Positions 1-12,000 of a DNA stretch of 64,000 bases are shown here, one piece after another. The notes below the pieces were generated by a model. The model made no database searches. It worked only from the letters and a program-made list of their open reading frames with translations, and was not told the origin of the DNA. This DNA is from Gymnopilus junonius (lineage: Eukaryota; Basidiomycota; Agaricomycetes; Agaricales; Galerinaceae), in assembly GCA_015501075.1 (NCBI GenBank), contig JADNYJ010000006.1, forward strand, positions 124,001 through 188,000, written 5' to 3'. A program made the position numbers and the translations under genes. Positions within the stretch are counted from its first letter, which is position 1. Each line of letters opens with the position of its first letter.

Positions 1-455
1 CAAGGCACCGCATATCAAGGAAGTCGTGCGAACGTTACAGAATAGCCCGATTGCTGCATTTCTAAGAGACCTGAGCTTCCATGAACGACTGATGCTCGCT
101 TCTCTTATCAAGTGTATTAAACGAGAAGGCATTGAAGAAATTAAATGGAGTGAGGTAATTTATCCCCCTCTCACTCTTCTTTCCTTGAGATTCTCAAGTC
201 CAATTGACGATTCCCGTAACGTAGGTCCAATATCAACACTTGACATATATTCCCATCCTCGCTTCCGACGACGACCCGAAACGGCGGCCCACCAACACAG
301 AACTGAGCATGGTCCTCGACTCGCTCGTCTCCTCCCGCGCGGTGGTCGTGGAGGAGGGCGCGGCTATTGCGAAGAAGCATGAGGGTGAGAGGAGGATGTT
401 GTTGAACATTGAGCAGAGCGAGGTCGAGAGGGTTCTTGGGGACGTTGGGGGTTAA
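1..455 (+). CDS. ORC1: Origin recognition complex subunit 1, C-terminal part (5' end outside window)
   Basis: This is the 3' end of a gene that starts before the window. Two exons are seen, about 1-154 and 234-455, joined by a phase-0 GT-AG intron (155-233). The translation carries the C-terminal winged-helix region of Orc1: a helix with FHERLMLASLIKCIKREG, then a segment ending in EIKWSEVQYQHL at the splice junction, then MVLDSLVSSRAVVVEEG and a terminal beta strand/helix RRMLLNIEQSEVERVL. Orc1 is the largest ORC subunit; it binds origins in the nucleus and loads the MCM helicase with Cdc6. The AAA+ and BAH parts would lie upstream, outside the window. Cdc6 has a related winged helix, but the spacing and wording match Orc1 better. 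The reading frame is clean. Confidence 0.78.
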
Positions 456-3400
456 AGTGGAAGAATGTGTTCAATTAAATAAGGTCTATATTGGAGGGTC
501 TGTAGATGCTCCATGCATCCTACATACTGTATTTTTATGTTATTTAGTGCCGTATTTCAACTTTGAAGGCTAGGGATGATTTAGATACGTGCATGTGTTC
601 TATGGCTTTAGATTGTGGGAGATACTTGAGTCTTGTCTCATTCTTTATTTAAGTCGAAGACACTAAAAGCTTTACAGCCTTACCGACACTCAAACCTTGC
701 AGTTTGTTTTCCGTTACAAAGTGCTGCTAGACGGGTTAGAAAGCGGTAAGTTGGAAGTGGAGAGGTGCCTGGTTCTTGGGGTCCTGGCGAGTCCTTCCGA
801 TTTGGAAGTCTAGTTTGCGGGGTTCGGATCACCCCTCAAGGAAAACGACAAGGATAAAGACGCCGTGAACTAGCACTTTCAACCATCTGGTTCTTGGACT
901 GCTCTCAACGACGGAGGCCTTTGGCTCTAATCGTTGTCCTACTATGGTGTCTTGACTACTACTAGTGTATGATATTGGTATTATGTGCCCAACCTTATCC
1001 CTCTCGCATGATCCTATTGAAGCACCTGGCAGCTGCTAACCCAAGGCGGACTCGATGAAACGAAGTTCGTTCCGGATCCTACTCGGGCTTAACTTTCATT
1101 ATTTATCTGCAACATGCGCTTGCTTATTTTTTAAATTTCAGTCTAGGGTTTTTGGGTGGATTTTTGCTGATAATAGAACGTCAGGCATTGTGGTCTAACA
1201 CTGTAACAGGTGCTGCTACTGATGAAACTTCGAAGGATTGCGCTACTCCTCAAGTTGTACGAGCTATCTCTGGTGCCAGTACCTATCGGTTACATGCCAC
1301 CGATGGTACAAAAGCCCCTTTCTTTGTGCTCTATTCCTACCGCTCACTGTGCAAAATCGGTCTGATTTGTACCATTTGTCTGGCGTTACGGCTCTTTCTG
1401 ACACACTTTTCCTTTCAGCAACTTCTACATGAAGTACTTACCATTGTTTTTTTAACACATCCGAAAATGTGGTGGCGAAGCTGCTTTAGAACCGAACATC
1501 CAGGGATGAAACCAGTTTAAATTGTTGCTTCTGGATCAGCGTAAACAGTTCGATTGCTTGGAACTAGGTCTTGACTTGAAACGGAAAAGGCCAGCTTGCA
1601 AAAAACTTGCGAGCCCCGCACTTTAAAAGCTGGCCTTGCCCAAGTCGATTTATTCCAAGGTTACCCAGTCTACCTTTCGGCACTGTCACTGCAACACAAG
1701 GTATGTCGAATTAGTTGCCCAGAATCTGACATAGCTTTATGACTCATCTCCAGATGCTGTTTCCTATGTGTTGCCTCTCTGTTATTATGGTTACCGTTTT
1801 GACCTGGAAGCACGCCTTTGCTGTGCCAGTAATGGATGCAGCAAGCATAGGTCCTACTGTGCCACGCAGGTCTCTCGGGAGTCGGAGGTGACTTTGAGCC
1901 TCTCCTTCACACTTTGCAGCCAGTTGCAGTTGGTGCTGAGCAGGGTCTAGAAAATGGGACAGGGGACTTAAAGTGTGTTCTGACTTCAAATATGATGTTT
2001 GGCAGTTTTACTTATCATCCTTTTATTTTTGTCGTTACAGAGCAACTGTCAAGGATACCGGATCGGCACTGGACCACCTTATTAATGCATCTGGGGATAT
2101 CCTTAGCAATGTGGAGGCAGGTATGGGTCAAACACTAGGATGCATTCCAGGAGCGGTGGATAAAACCGTCCATAAAATCGAACAAGCAAGGTAAAGTATT
2201 GCTTCATTCCATTTTCAGTTGTTCTAAGCATAAGTATCCTGACTTTGGTCACAAGTTCGGGATGCGGTCATAATAGGAATTATTATAGAAGGCAGTGGGG
2301 CAGCTGGGGTCACTCGTACAACTGCTGATCAGTCATCCAACCTCTGCCAGTTGTGAATTTGTCTCTAGCTTATCTCGAGGCATACGCTACCTGCTTGCAT
2401 TCATTTCATGTGATCATCTTTCGCTCTTTACTTTTTAAACAATTGTTCCATTCATTTGAAATGCCTAAGGCATTCTATCCTATATCCGTCATTGGATTTT
2501 TAACTAGCTGGACCATTATCACAACATTTTAATGTTATTCACAACTCTAAAGTCCAGCTATTATGGTAATGGGAATTGATTTAGACGAAGACAGAATCCA
2601 GATTACATAAAGAATGACGTTTTGGACCCATGCATACCCTTTGGTTCTGCTAACCCTTTATTTGTACTGTAGTGCCATCCTTTATTTGCTCATAATTCCA
2701 GACCTTGGGATTATGTTTGCTGTGACCAATCTTCATAACACTGCTTGCTGTTGTTGAGCAGCCATGCATCATACCTTCTGTCGACGCAAGCATTCAGTTA
2801 GACAGGTCGCATTTCGAACTTCATCATACATTTCTGGTTCTGTGCACGGCCAGGTGGGTACTTCAGCTTCATCTATTGAAGGTTCAGGTGACATCCAATG
2901 GCATCCATGCATTAATACATCTATCAACCATTTATTCTCACCTGGCAGAGGCAATTCCATTCATCCGATGATGATGGCAAAGACATTCTGTCTTTATTTA
3001 TTACTTCAATCAACAGCACATCCAAGCAGCCCAGGAGGTCATAATGAGGGCACTTATCCAGACATCTGGGCATAGACCACTTGATGAATTGATTAAACCT
3101 TAGTCCTCAAGGTTAGCTGGTGGGAGTCCGGGACAATGAGTGAGCGGCTTGAATTAGAACCGGCTGTGAAACATGATGGGCGCTAATGACAAAGCTCCCT
3201 ATTCCCTATCATTTGACAGCTGGAATGTTCAGGCGAAGGTTAAACAAAGAACCTGAATAAAGTTATGTTATGAACTTCCCACCACATATAGAGTGCTCAA
3301 GTTAATAACTCCGCCTCTTGAACTAGAGATAAATGTAGGGCTATGTTAAAATGCTGGAAGTGCATGTCATACGTAAATACCCCTCCTACTATCACACAGG

Positions 3401-3533
3401 TATGTATGTCAAAGAGTCATCTGTAACATGCTCAGCAAAGTTTTCCATGCAATATGTATGCTTTAAATACTGCCATATTTCTTAAGTCTCATCCCCAGTG
3501 ACTTCCATACCCTGAAAATTTGCCAACCTCGAG
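456..3533. other. Gene-poor stretch without a recognisable gene
   Basis: About 3 kb of AT-rich DNA with only short open frames. One stretch (about 2041-2192, plus strand) follows a good pyrimidine-rich 3' splice site and reads ATVKDTGSALDHLINASGD onward; it looks protein-like but has no recognisable family or upstream exon, so it may be a decayed or orphan exon. A small hairpin at 1587-1637 is listed separately. Nothing else is supported. Confidence 0.5.
1587..1637. repeat. Short hairpin (11-base inverted repeat)
   Basis: AAGGCCAGCTT at 1587-1597 is matched by its exact reverse complement AAGCTGGCCTT at 1627-1637, with a loop of 29 bases. It lies in gene-poor DNA. It may be the remnant of a small inverted-repeat element or a chance hairpin; no target-site duplication was seen. 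Confidence 0.4.
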
Positions 3534-4540
3534 ATGCTCAGTCTTATTTCTACTTCCATCCTCCTCCTCTCTTTTACTCAAGAAATTTCAGCCCAGTCTT
3601 TGGTGGTATGTGGGCAAGCTTGCTTCGAAGGGACACCTGGGAATGCATCATCCTCTGGAGATGCATCACTGTGCCCTCTGGCCATGGGCGGCTTCAACCC
3701 TTTCCTCACATCAAGTTGTTTATGTTTTGAACCTGAAACCTTTACTAATGCACCATAAATTTCTCTTCCTTATTTTTGCATGGAATGACTATAATGAATG
3801 CTACCTTACATCCAGGTTTATGTTCTGTTTTACGTGCAGTCAGCAGACTACCAGAAACTTTGACACTGTCTGTGGTACCAACCAAGTCACCCAGTCCTGT
3901 CCTGGTCAAAACGACATCATCACAACCACCTGCAATGCAAATAGTGACATCAACACAGTCCTCGGAGTGCTCTGTGCAGATGGGAAACCCACTGATGACG
4001 TTGAGGGTATTGACAAAGTTGCAGCATTTGTGGTACCTGAGCTCACAGCTGGAGCTCTCGCGCTTTTGGCAACCCGGGTGTGCATCTATTGCAATCGGCC
4101 AAGCAGTATCTGATATTGTCAGTGATCTCTGCAATGTGTGGGATGTTGGTAAGTGTCTGCTCCTCCAGTTCTTTTGCAAGTTTGAATATATATTGATGGT
4201 TTATGGCTTGATGTTAGCTGGCTGTCTTATATCACCATCATTGTCTGCTAGTTCAGGTACCCCAGCTTCGACGGGTGCAGGCAAGGTGGGGTCTACTAGC
4301 ACAGGGAAGACAGCAGCTAGTAGTGGCAGTGCAGCGTCTCTGACTACAGGCAATGCCAATGCATCCACTTGCGCTATGAACACACCAGCTGCTACTAATA
4401 TGGCCCCCTCTTCAAGCAGTACATCTCTGGCCCTGACTACATCCACCACATCATCAGTGAGTTATCTGCTCTCTGCTCCACAAAACATGCCATATGCAAT
4501 GTCTTTTGCCATTGCGTCCATCTGGATGTTGGTTCTTTGA
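3534..4540 (+). CDS. Cysteine-rich, Ser/Thr-rich secreted protein, probably GPI-anchored (CFEM-like); exon structure uncertain
   Basis: The first exon starts at ATG 3534 and encodes a signal peptide (MLSLISTSILLLSFTQEISA) followed by a short cysteine-rich stretch with CGQACF, SLCPLA and SSCLCF, the spacing and Cys-Leu-Cys trio being reminiscent of CFEM domains. The middle region (about 3840-4150) carries more cysteines (TVCGTNQ, SQSCPG-like and TTTCNAN). After an intron of about 4150-4251, the last exon encodes a Ser/Thr/Ala-rich linker and a hydrophobic C-terminus ending IWMLVL, typical of a GPI-attachment signal. Such proteins sit on the outer plasma membrane or cell wall. Odd point: no good GT donor is visible after the Cys-Leu-Cys codons before the frame closes at about 3756, and the middle exon needs two frames, so the gene may be damaged or mis-assembled. 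The CFEM assignment is tentative. Confidence 0.5.
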
Positions 4541-7205
4541 AGGGACCACTAAAGATTTTTTTTTTCATTCATTCTTCTTTGAGTCTCATTGTATCTACGT
4601 ACATGACCTGAAGGTCTTGCTTGATAAAGTATGACTCTCAATTGTATGTACGCATATAGCTAGGCTATGTCTGATATTATTCCGTTTACAATTTGATGTG
4701 CATTCTAGCTAAACGGTAAACCAGCAGATGAAATATGTAGGCTATAACCTAGATACGGAGTCTTTGAAATTAGTAAATGCAAAACTGTTGATCCTTGGTA
4801 CTTCCATAAAGGAGAAGTGATGATCTTGCAGAATGGACCCAGGACCTTTGGATGTTGGACGTCCAAGGCCCCAGGGTGTCAATGGGGAACAAATGAACTT
4901 AAAACTTAAAAAGAAACCAAAACACTGATAGAAGCAATAACATGAGGCCTACTTCCCATCCTATCCTGCATTTATCAATCGGGGTTTGATGTGCTCCAAG
5001 TTATGCATGAGAATGCATGGGCGCCTATTATTAATATCGTAATCTTGACAGGCAAAAGGTCTGAACCTTGAGTAACATTCAACATTTGATGTATTGTGAG
5101 AGATGGGAGATAAATTAAAACATGGCTGAGCGGCAGTGACTGGGTATGTGGGAGACTCAAGTGGATTCAGACACATCCAGGACATTCTGAATCCACTGAG
5201 TCTTGATGTGATGTGTGAAGCTAGTTAAGGGCACCAAGTTCCAGTATATGTACAAAAAATATGATGGGCAGGTACTTACCCATCGTGATGGGTATACATT
5301 TCAAAGTCATTCTTACAATAGACCCAAGCATATGTCACCACCTATCCATTGGGCTGGGTAGATTGGACATACAAGCGTTAGGATAGCATAATAACCATTA
5401 ATATGAAATGATGTGAGGTCATGTGAGTTGATAGATGACTCCGGACAAACTCTGTTTGTCTGAGGATCCGAAAACATGTGTAGGCATATATAGATGATGT
5501 ATAGCAGTGTATACTTCGGAATAGACAAGGATTCCAATGTATAGAGTTGAAGAAAAGGTAGAGAGAGATTTCGATAAATGAGGTGTTTTGAGTGACTTCT
5601 GGTGCTCAGTTTTTTTGCTTCTATGCTGATTTGTGCAGTAAAATTCACTGGGGAACTACAGTACACAGGTCTAGTATTTATACTATAGCAGATAAGCAAA
5701 GATTCCAGGAGAAGGAGAATTGAAATAAACAAAGTGAAAATTTATCGGACCGAATAACAATGGGAGAGCACATGGAGAGATCATATTTAAAGGCTAAATG
5801 GAGAGGAATAAAATTTTATAAGTGGTAAACGAGGGAGGAGAAAGTAATCTAGAGAAATTTTATGTTGGAAACCAATGAAGTTTGGTTGCAGAATGATGTC
5901 TGTGGTTGTTTTGGGTCAATTTGCAGTCAGAACTCAGTCCATAGGGTCGTTTACCATCAGATAATTGAAGTTTTACCATTTAAGGTATTGGGCCTGGAGG
6001 ATGCAAGGGCCATCAAGTTGATTTCATTGCATGGATAAGTCTTCTTTTCAGCGAGCTAAATATAGCCATTGTTGGGTGCCATTGTCATCTAATCGCAGGT
6101 GCTTCCATGCATCCGGTGCTCCATTCCAAGTTAATTACCTTCAATATGTACCCATGTTCATGATCTCCCTTACAGGGCTGATATAAACTCTAAGAATTGC
6201 TATCGGCATTGTATTGGGGCCATTTTGTTTGTCTAGGGGATCATCTTCATGCGCGTAGCTGTAACTGCATCTTAAAGTACCTTTGTGCCCTACTGATCAC
6301 TATTCAATTATGTGTTTCAGAGTCAGGGTAGTAAAAGACACACCCAAGGAGATTCTGAAGGAGGAGGGAAAAATGGGAGGGATGATATGCGCTGGCAAGC
6401 AGCTGAGGGAGTATGACCGGGCAAGCCATTGATACCCATAGGATGTACTATGATGGGCTATATCTTCCTTCTTCATTTCATGGTGACTCCAACACAAGTT
6501 CCACTGCTTCGGAAGGACCGATGAGCTGATTCAAGTGGTGACTAGTAAAGATTAAATTTCTCTGCACTGGCAGGGATGGGGGTCAGATGTTGCAGAGTTG
6601 GTCCTATGAGATCTCAGATGGTGAGAGGAGGGAGGACATATGTTGTGTCCTGAGCAAGAAACAGTTGATGTCTCCAGAGCAATGAATTATTGAGCAATTA
6701 TTTCTTCTTCTTCTAATGCTGAATCATCCCCCAGAGCTAATTCCCTACTGCTCCAGCATAGACTCAGGCGTCCACAGGTTCCAAGCAGGCTCTGGCTCTG
6801 GCTCTAGCCTTGAGCTTGTATTTTTGAATGTGTAGGAACTCAAAAGGCCAAGCCCAACTTCTTTGAGAACTGCAGTTCTTCAAGCATCATTTGAAGAGGT
6901 AGTGTTGCTGGCAAGCCAAGCTGAACTCATTGCTAACTCAACTTGGACACTAAGTTCGACAACTTGATGACCCAAGCCAAGCTCAAGCTGAACTTGGATC
7001 AACTTGCAAGTTGCATGTATATACACGTGACCTTGTCTATCTTGCCTGTCCAACACCGACTTGTTTTAGTGGGCCACTGCTTCGCATGGCAGGACAATGC
7101 TTTTCCTACTTCACAAATAGTATTAGACCATCTATATATGATGATAGGTAAAATTTAAATATATGCCCTTCAGAATAAAATAGAACACACCTTGAACAGC
7201 AAATC
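4541..7205. other. Gene-poor stretch
   Basis: About 2.7 kb of AT-rich sequence. Open frames on either strand are short, lack family resemblance and have no convincing chain of splice sites. No gene, RNA or clear repeat was recognised here. Confidence 0.5.
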
Positions 7206-7330
7206 CGATAGTACCTTGGCACAGATATTAGATTATGTAAGCGGCGGAGGAACGCTGCTGATATAATCACACACCCAGCTCCAGATACTAATAATAAGTC
7301 AAATCTAAATATAGCTGCCTTTTGCCACAC
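7206..7330. repeat. Left copy of a diverged direct repeat
   Basis: The core ATTAGATTATGTAAGCGGCG and the tail AATCTAAATATAGCTGCCTT recur in the same order and orientation at about 7960-8062 (ATTATATTATATAAGCAGCA and AATCTAAATATAACTGCCTT). The copies are roughly two-thirds to three-quarters identical by eye. They bracket the element at about 7360-7930. Confidence 0.5.
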
Positions 7331-7359
7331 ACTGCTGGCACATGAGGCATTTGTTGAAG

Positions 7360-7930
7360 TTCATATTGCATTAACTGATGCTAACCGCAAAATATACTAA
7401 CCATTGTAACCATAAACCACAGTCTGGTTAGCAGTTAGTCCAAATTTTAGAATTTTTGTAACTGCTTAAAACTGGTCTTAACCAGTTAGGACCAGTCATA
7501 AAATTCTGAAATTTTGCAATTATACCCACATATTATAGCTTTTGAACGACCCAGAAAACGTAAAATTCGGTTGAGAATTAAGAAAGTTATAGCAATACTC
7601 GCAAAAATTGTTGAATCTGCTCTAATTTTATCATTTCTCAACCGTTTGTGATGTTCTTGAGCTCGTTTTGACCGTAAAAATTGTGATTCATTTAGTTTAC
7701 ACTATGAGACAATTATTTATGCCAAAAAAACTGGTTATAACTGGTTGATAACTGGTTATAACTGTAACCAGTTAAAACCAGTTATATAACTGCAAATAAC
7801 TGCACAAGACTGATCAAGACCAGTTAGTTGCAGTCCGGTCCAGTTATTTAGACATTTCTAATTTTACCTAACTGGTCTCGGTCTCGGTTAGGGTCCTCGG
7901 GCACCCAAAAACTGGACCAGACCAGACTTT
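7360..7930. mobile_element. Short non-coding element rich in ACTGGT / ACCAGT words (possible non-autonomous DNA transposon)
   Basis: The segment is dense in complementary words: ACTGGTTATAACTGG, TAACCAGTTA, AACCAGTTATA and GTCCGGTCCAGTTA between about 7430 and 7850, and GGTCTCGGTCTCGGTTAGG near 7870. Several of these can fold on each other. It has no coding capacity and lies between two diverged direct repeats (7206-7330 and 7960-8062). Words of the type GGACCAGACCAG are common at ends of non-autonomous hAT-like elements in basidiomycetes, which is the basis for the guess. I could not define exact terminal inverted repeats or a target-site duplication. Confidence 0.4.
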
Positions 7931-7959
7931 CAAACATTAATTCCAGTGGCCCTGTAACT

Positions 7960-8062
7960 TATTATATTATATAAGCAGCAGAGGGATGCCGCTTATATCA
8001 GGGATAAGATACAGCATTTAAAAATAATCTGAATCTAAATATAACTGCCTTGCACTAGGGCT
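7960..8062. repeat. Right copy of a diverged direct repeat
   Basis: This is the partner of the copy at 7206-7330, with the same order of motifs. The two flank the ACTGGT-rich element, so either one long terminal-repeat-like structure was formed or an older repeat was duplicated. Confidence 0.5.
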
Positions 8063-9003
8063 CCATTCACAGCCATCTTCCAAAAACATATTTCCATCAA
8101 ACAAGCCCATTAATATTTATACATACAAAAACAAGTTTCACAGCAGTAAAATTTAAACAACAAACAGAGAATACTGCCATGACAAGAACCAATGGTTTGT
8201 TGAAGAAAAAGAACATGGCAGAAGAATATGCCAGATAAAGCCGGACAAGCATGCCATCAGCTTGACTGCAGAGCCGGACCAAGCCGAACAAGCACGCCAT
8301 TGTCCTGATTGCAGACATGTTGAGATGCTGTGGGATCACAGAGCATTACAAGAACGTCCTCTAAAAGAACGATGTTTTACTTACATGTAAAAGCATTGTA
8401 ACTGCCAAAATCACATCCTTCCAAAACTTCTGGAAGTGCTACAGTGTCACAAATATTCACTCAAACAATGTCGTCTAGACTTCATGGAAGGTTTTGTAGT
8501 GAGGTAAGAAGATTATAGAATAGATGGTAAGCTTACGCCATATGCAATTGAGGAACTCCTCAGGCCTCAGGCTTGACAGAATTGAAGAACTTTCCAGCCT
8601 CCTTCAAAATGCCTGTGAGGCGTCATTAGCCTAGATGCCACGGCCTCTTTAGTAGCATAATGAATATGGTAGATAGAAGTGATCGTAACTCGTTGATGAG
8701 ATTTAGGGATTTCATTGGCTACTACAGGTCATGTGCCATTTATGAGCCAACTCGATTGAGCTTGCAAGTTGAACTCGGCATGACTTGTGCAGACAAGTTG
8801 AAATGAGTTTGCCGACTTAGCTTGGCTTAGCTAACTTGCCAGCAACACTATGAAGAGGCCTAGAGTTTGTTGACAGTTTCTTTGAATTGAGAAAACGTTC
8901 TCGAATGCGGTCAGGACTCAAAGCGGCAAAGCGGTAGCGTGTTACCCGGTCACATTGACGGTTACGGTGACAGTTACGGACCGCGGCGCAGTTCCAGACC
9001 AAC
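8063..9003. other. Upstream region of the ABCG gene; first exon not identified
   Basis: No recognisable coding exon was found. The 5' end of the ABCG transporter (signal peptide and start codon) should lie near the right edge of this stretch or just inside the next feature, but no ATG in the correct frame was found. Short words such as TTGCCGACTTAGCTTGGC near 8810 resemble words near 6910-6990, suggesting further low-level repeats. Confidence 0.35.
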
Positions 9004-12000
9004 TTGCTTTTGCCATTTGGTCGTCACTGCAATCGGACTCACCGCATCCACGACTGTCTCTTTCTCTTCCTGTCTCAAGTCTGCCATGGGCAGGGCAGCG
9101 ACTGCTTTGTCTATGCGAATTTTACCCGTATCTTTGCTTTTTTTGTTGGTAGAGAGGTCGCGGCGCTCAATGCCAACACCAACACGTCATATGGTCAGGC
9201 TGCATATCGGCAGCAGCAGCCTATGACGCCGTCGAATCGTACTTCATTGCTGCAGACTGTGAGCTGGCCTGTTTCTTTGGAGAGTTGTAGTGTATAACTA
9301 ACGCGTTGTATCTTTTGCATAGGATTATAATGCGTTAGCGGATATGATACCCCCAGGCAAGTGCAAACGAGGGTATTCGAACCAGACAAAGCAGCCTAAT
9401 CTCTCCCTCCTGTTGTACAGCGAAATGTCCTCCGTGTTTCAACTGCATGCTTCCTGCCTTCACGTGTGGCCAGTTCGCAGAATGTAGTCAATACAATGGG
9501 CAGTGCAATTGCCCGCCTGGATGGGCTGGGATTGACTGTTTGCAGCCCCGTACGCCATTTATACCCCTTTCCCTTGCGATCTTGAGCGTTAACCCCTTTC
9601 CATACGACAGAATGTGACTCGCTAGCGGATGGTGAACATCGTCGACCGAGGGAAGACGGGAAATCGTGCGAGTGTAAGGATGGTTGGGAGGGTATTAATT
9701 GTAATGGTGAGAATTGTTTAACAATTCACTCAAGGAGAGGGGGCTCTGTGCCGGGCTGTCTGTTCGCTCTCACCTTCGTTCTTCTTTGATTGATTGTGAG
9801 ACCATGATTTTCCAAAAAACCGACGCAGAACTGGGTTCTGCAACGGCTTTTCCCAGAAAATGGGTTCTCTGGTGCTGGCTTTTGATTGGTCGTTTGTATC
9901 TTGGGGAGGGGGTCAGAGTACCGGCCATTGGGCGCTCTGTCTATCTAATCCTGATCTTTCGTTCTCTTTTGAACTGCGGACCAAAATCAGAACTGACAAT
10001 CCCCAAACTCCCCCACCTTTTTCTTAAATGTGATCTCTATCATACTTAATCTCAATCTCACCCTTTTCTTTCTTTTCTAGTATGCAAGAACGATAACGCC
10101 TGCGTCGGGTTCCCGCTCGCAGGAGGCGTTATCAGCGAAGAAGAGGAAGTAGCCAACATGACGTGCTACAAAGGCGGCGAAACGGTATTCAACAACCACC
10201 AATTCTGTGATGTCACCAGTACGTCCCTCCTCCCTTCCCCTCTCACTCTACTGATCTTCTCCCCTTATTCTCTCACTTTTTAGACCGTAAAATCCTCGAC
10301 ATGCTCCCGGACCGCCCGCCCCAAGTCACCTTCAGTTGCACTGCCGCCGATGCGAGCTGCGCGTTCCAATTCTGGACTGCGCAAGTCGAGTCCTTCTATT
10401 GCGCGTTGGACGAGTGCACTTCCACGACGACGCCGGGGTATAGCACCAACAGCACGGTGTACGATTGTGCGAAGATCCAGTGTAAATGTGTCCCGGGACG
10501 GTTTATCTGTGGGGAGAACGGGAGTGTTGGTGTGTATCCGTTTTGATTTCTTTTTCTTTGCCCTTTTTTCACTTTGAGTGGGTGCTTACGCTTGTGTGTT
10601 TGTTTGTATAGATATCTCGGACTTCTTAACGGAGGAGATTAAAGGTCCAGCCAAGTTCAGCTGTAAATCAGGCCAGGGGTGTCGATTTGAGGAACCGGCG
10701 ATGAACGACCTCATTGATCAGATGTTCGGCGATCCCTATATCACGCTGATGTGTGAGGGTGGTGAGTGTTTGCATTATTCACAGGTTCCTGGATATGTTG
10801 TGAGTGTTTCATTTTAATTGCTCTATGTCTTTTTTTGAAGATGCTGATTATCTATGTCTTCCTAGCCTCCTCCCAAACCGGATAACAGACTATGGGTCGG
10901 GCTCAGCGTCGCTGGTGCCCTCCTCTTCGTCCTCCTTTCCTTCCTAAGTAAGCCATGCATCCTTTTTTTTCTACGTTATTCACTCATATCCCTCCCTTCC
11001 TCCTCCAGTCCTCTGGTACTCGGGCCGCAGCAACAAAGGCTCCGACCTAGGTCAAATCCGCCTCCCCGAGAACGAAACCACCAAGCTCATGACTGAACAC
11101 ATCCCCGCCTCACTCCACTTCTCCGACCTCACTTACACCCTCCCCTCCGGCCAACGCATCCTGTCCTCCATATCCGGCTCTGTCCAACCCGGTCAAGTCC
11201 TCGCCATCATGGGCGCCTCGGGCGCCGGAAAATCCACATTACTCGATATCCTCGCGCGCAAGCGCAAGTTGGGTTCGGTGACAGGGACGATGCTCGTAAA
11301 CGGGAGAGAGGTCAGCGATAGGGAGTTCCGGGACCATGTGGGGGTGGGATATGTGGATCAGGAGGATACGCTGATGAGCACCCTGACGGTGTATGAGAGC
11401 GTGTTGTATAGTGCGTTGTTGAGGTTGCCGAGGGAGATGAGTTTTGAGGCGAAGAGGTTTAGGACGCTGGAGACGATGCAGGAGTTGGGGATTTTGGGGA
11501 TTGGGGGGATGAGGATTGGGAAGAGTGGTCAGTTGCTTTTTTTATTTTTTATTTTGGATTTGGGTGCGAGGGAGGGGAGTACCCTTCTTCGTCTCATAAT
11601 ATTTTATATTTATTTATTTATCATATTCACGCCATAACCGTTACTAATCCCCCTCTTCTCCCATACAGGCCAACGCACCATCTCAGGCGGTGAAAAACGA
11701 CGCGTCTCCATCGCATGCGAACTCGTCACTTCCCCGTCCATCCTCTTCTTGGACGAGCCGACTTCGGGGCTGGACGCGTACAACGCGTATAATGTCATCG
11801 ACTCCCTCGTGTCCCTGGCGAAGAATTATAATCGCACGGTGATTTTTACTATTCACCAGCCGAGGAGTAATATTGTGAGTTTGTTTGATCGACTGGTCGT
11901 GCTGGGGAGTGCAGGAGCGGGTGCGGGTGGGAGTGGTGGTGAGGGCAATGGGAATGGGAATGGGAGCAATGGGAATGGGAGCAATGGGAATGGGACTCGG

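Noticed and set aside
810..850. Possible tRNA B-box (GGTTCGGATCACC)
   Set aside because: No matching A-box, anticodon arm or acceptor stem could be folded around it.
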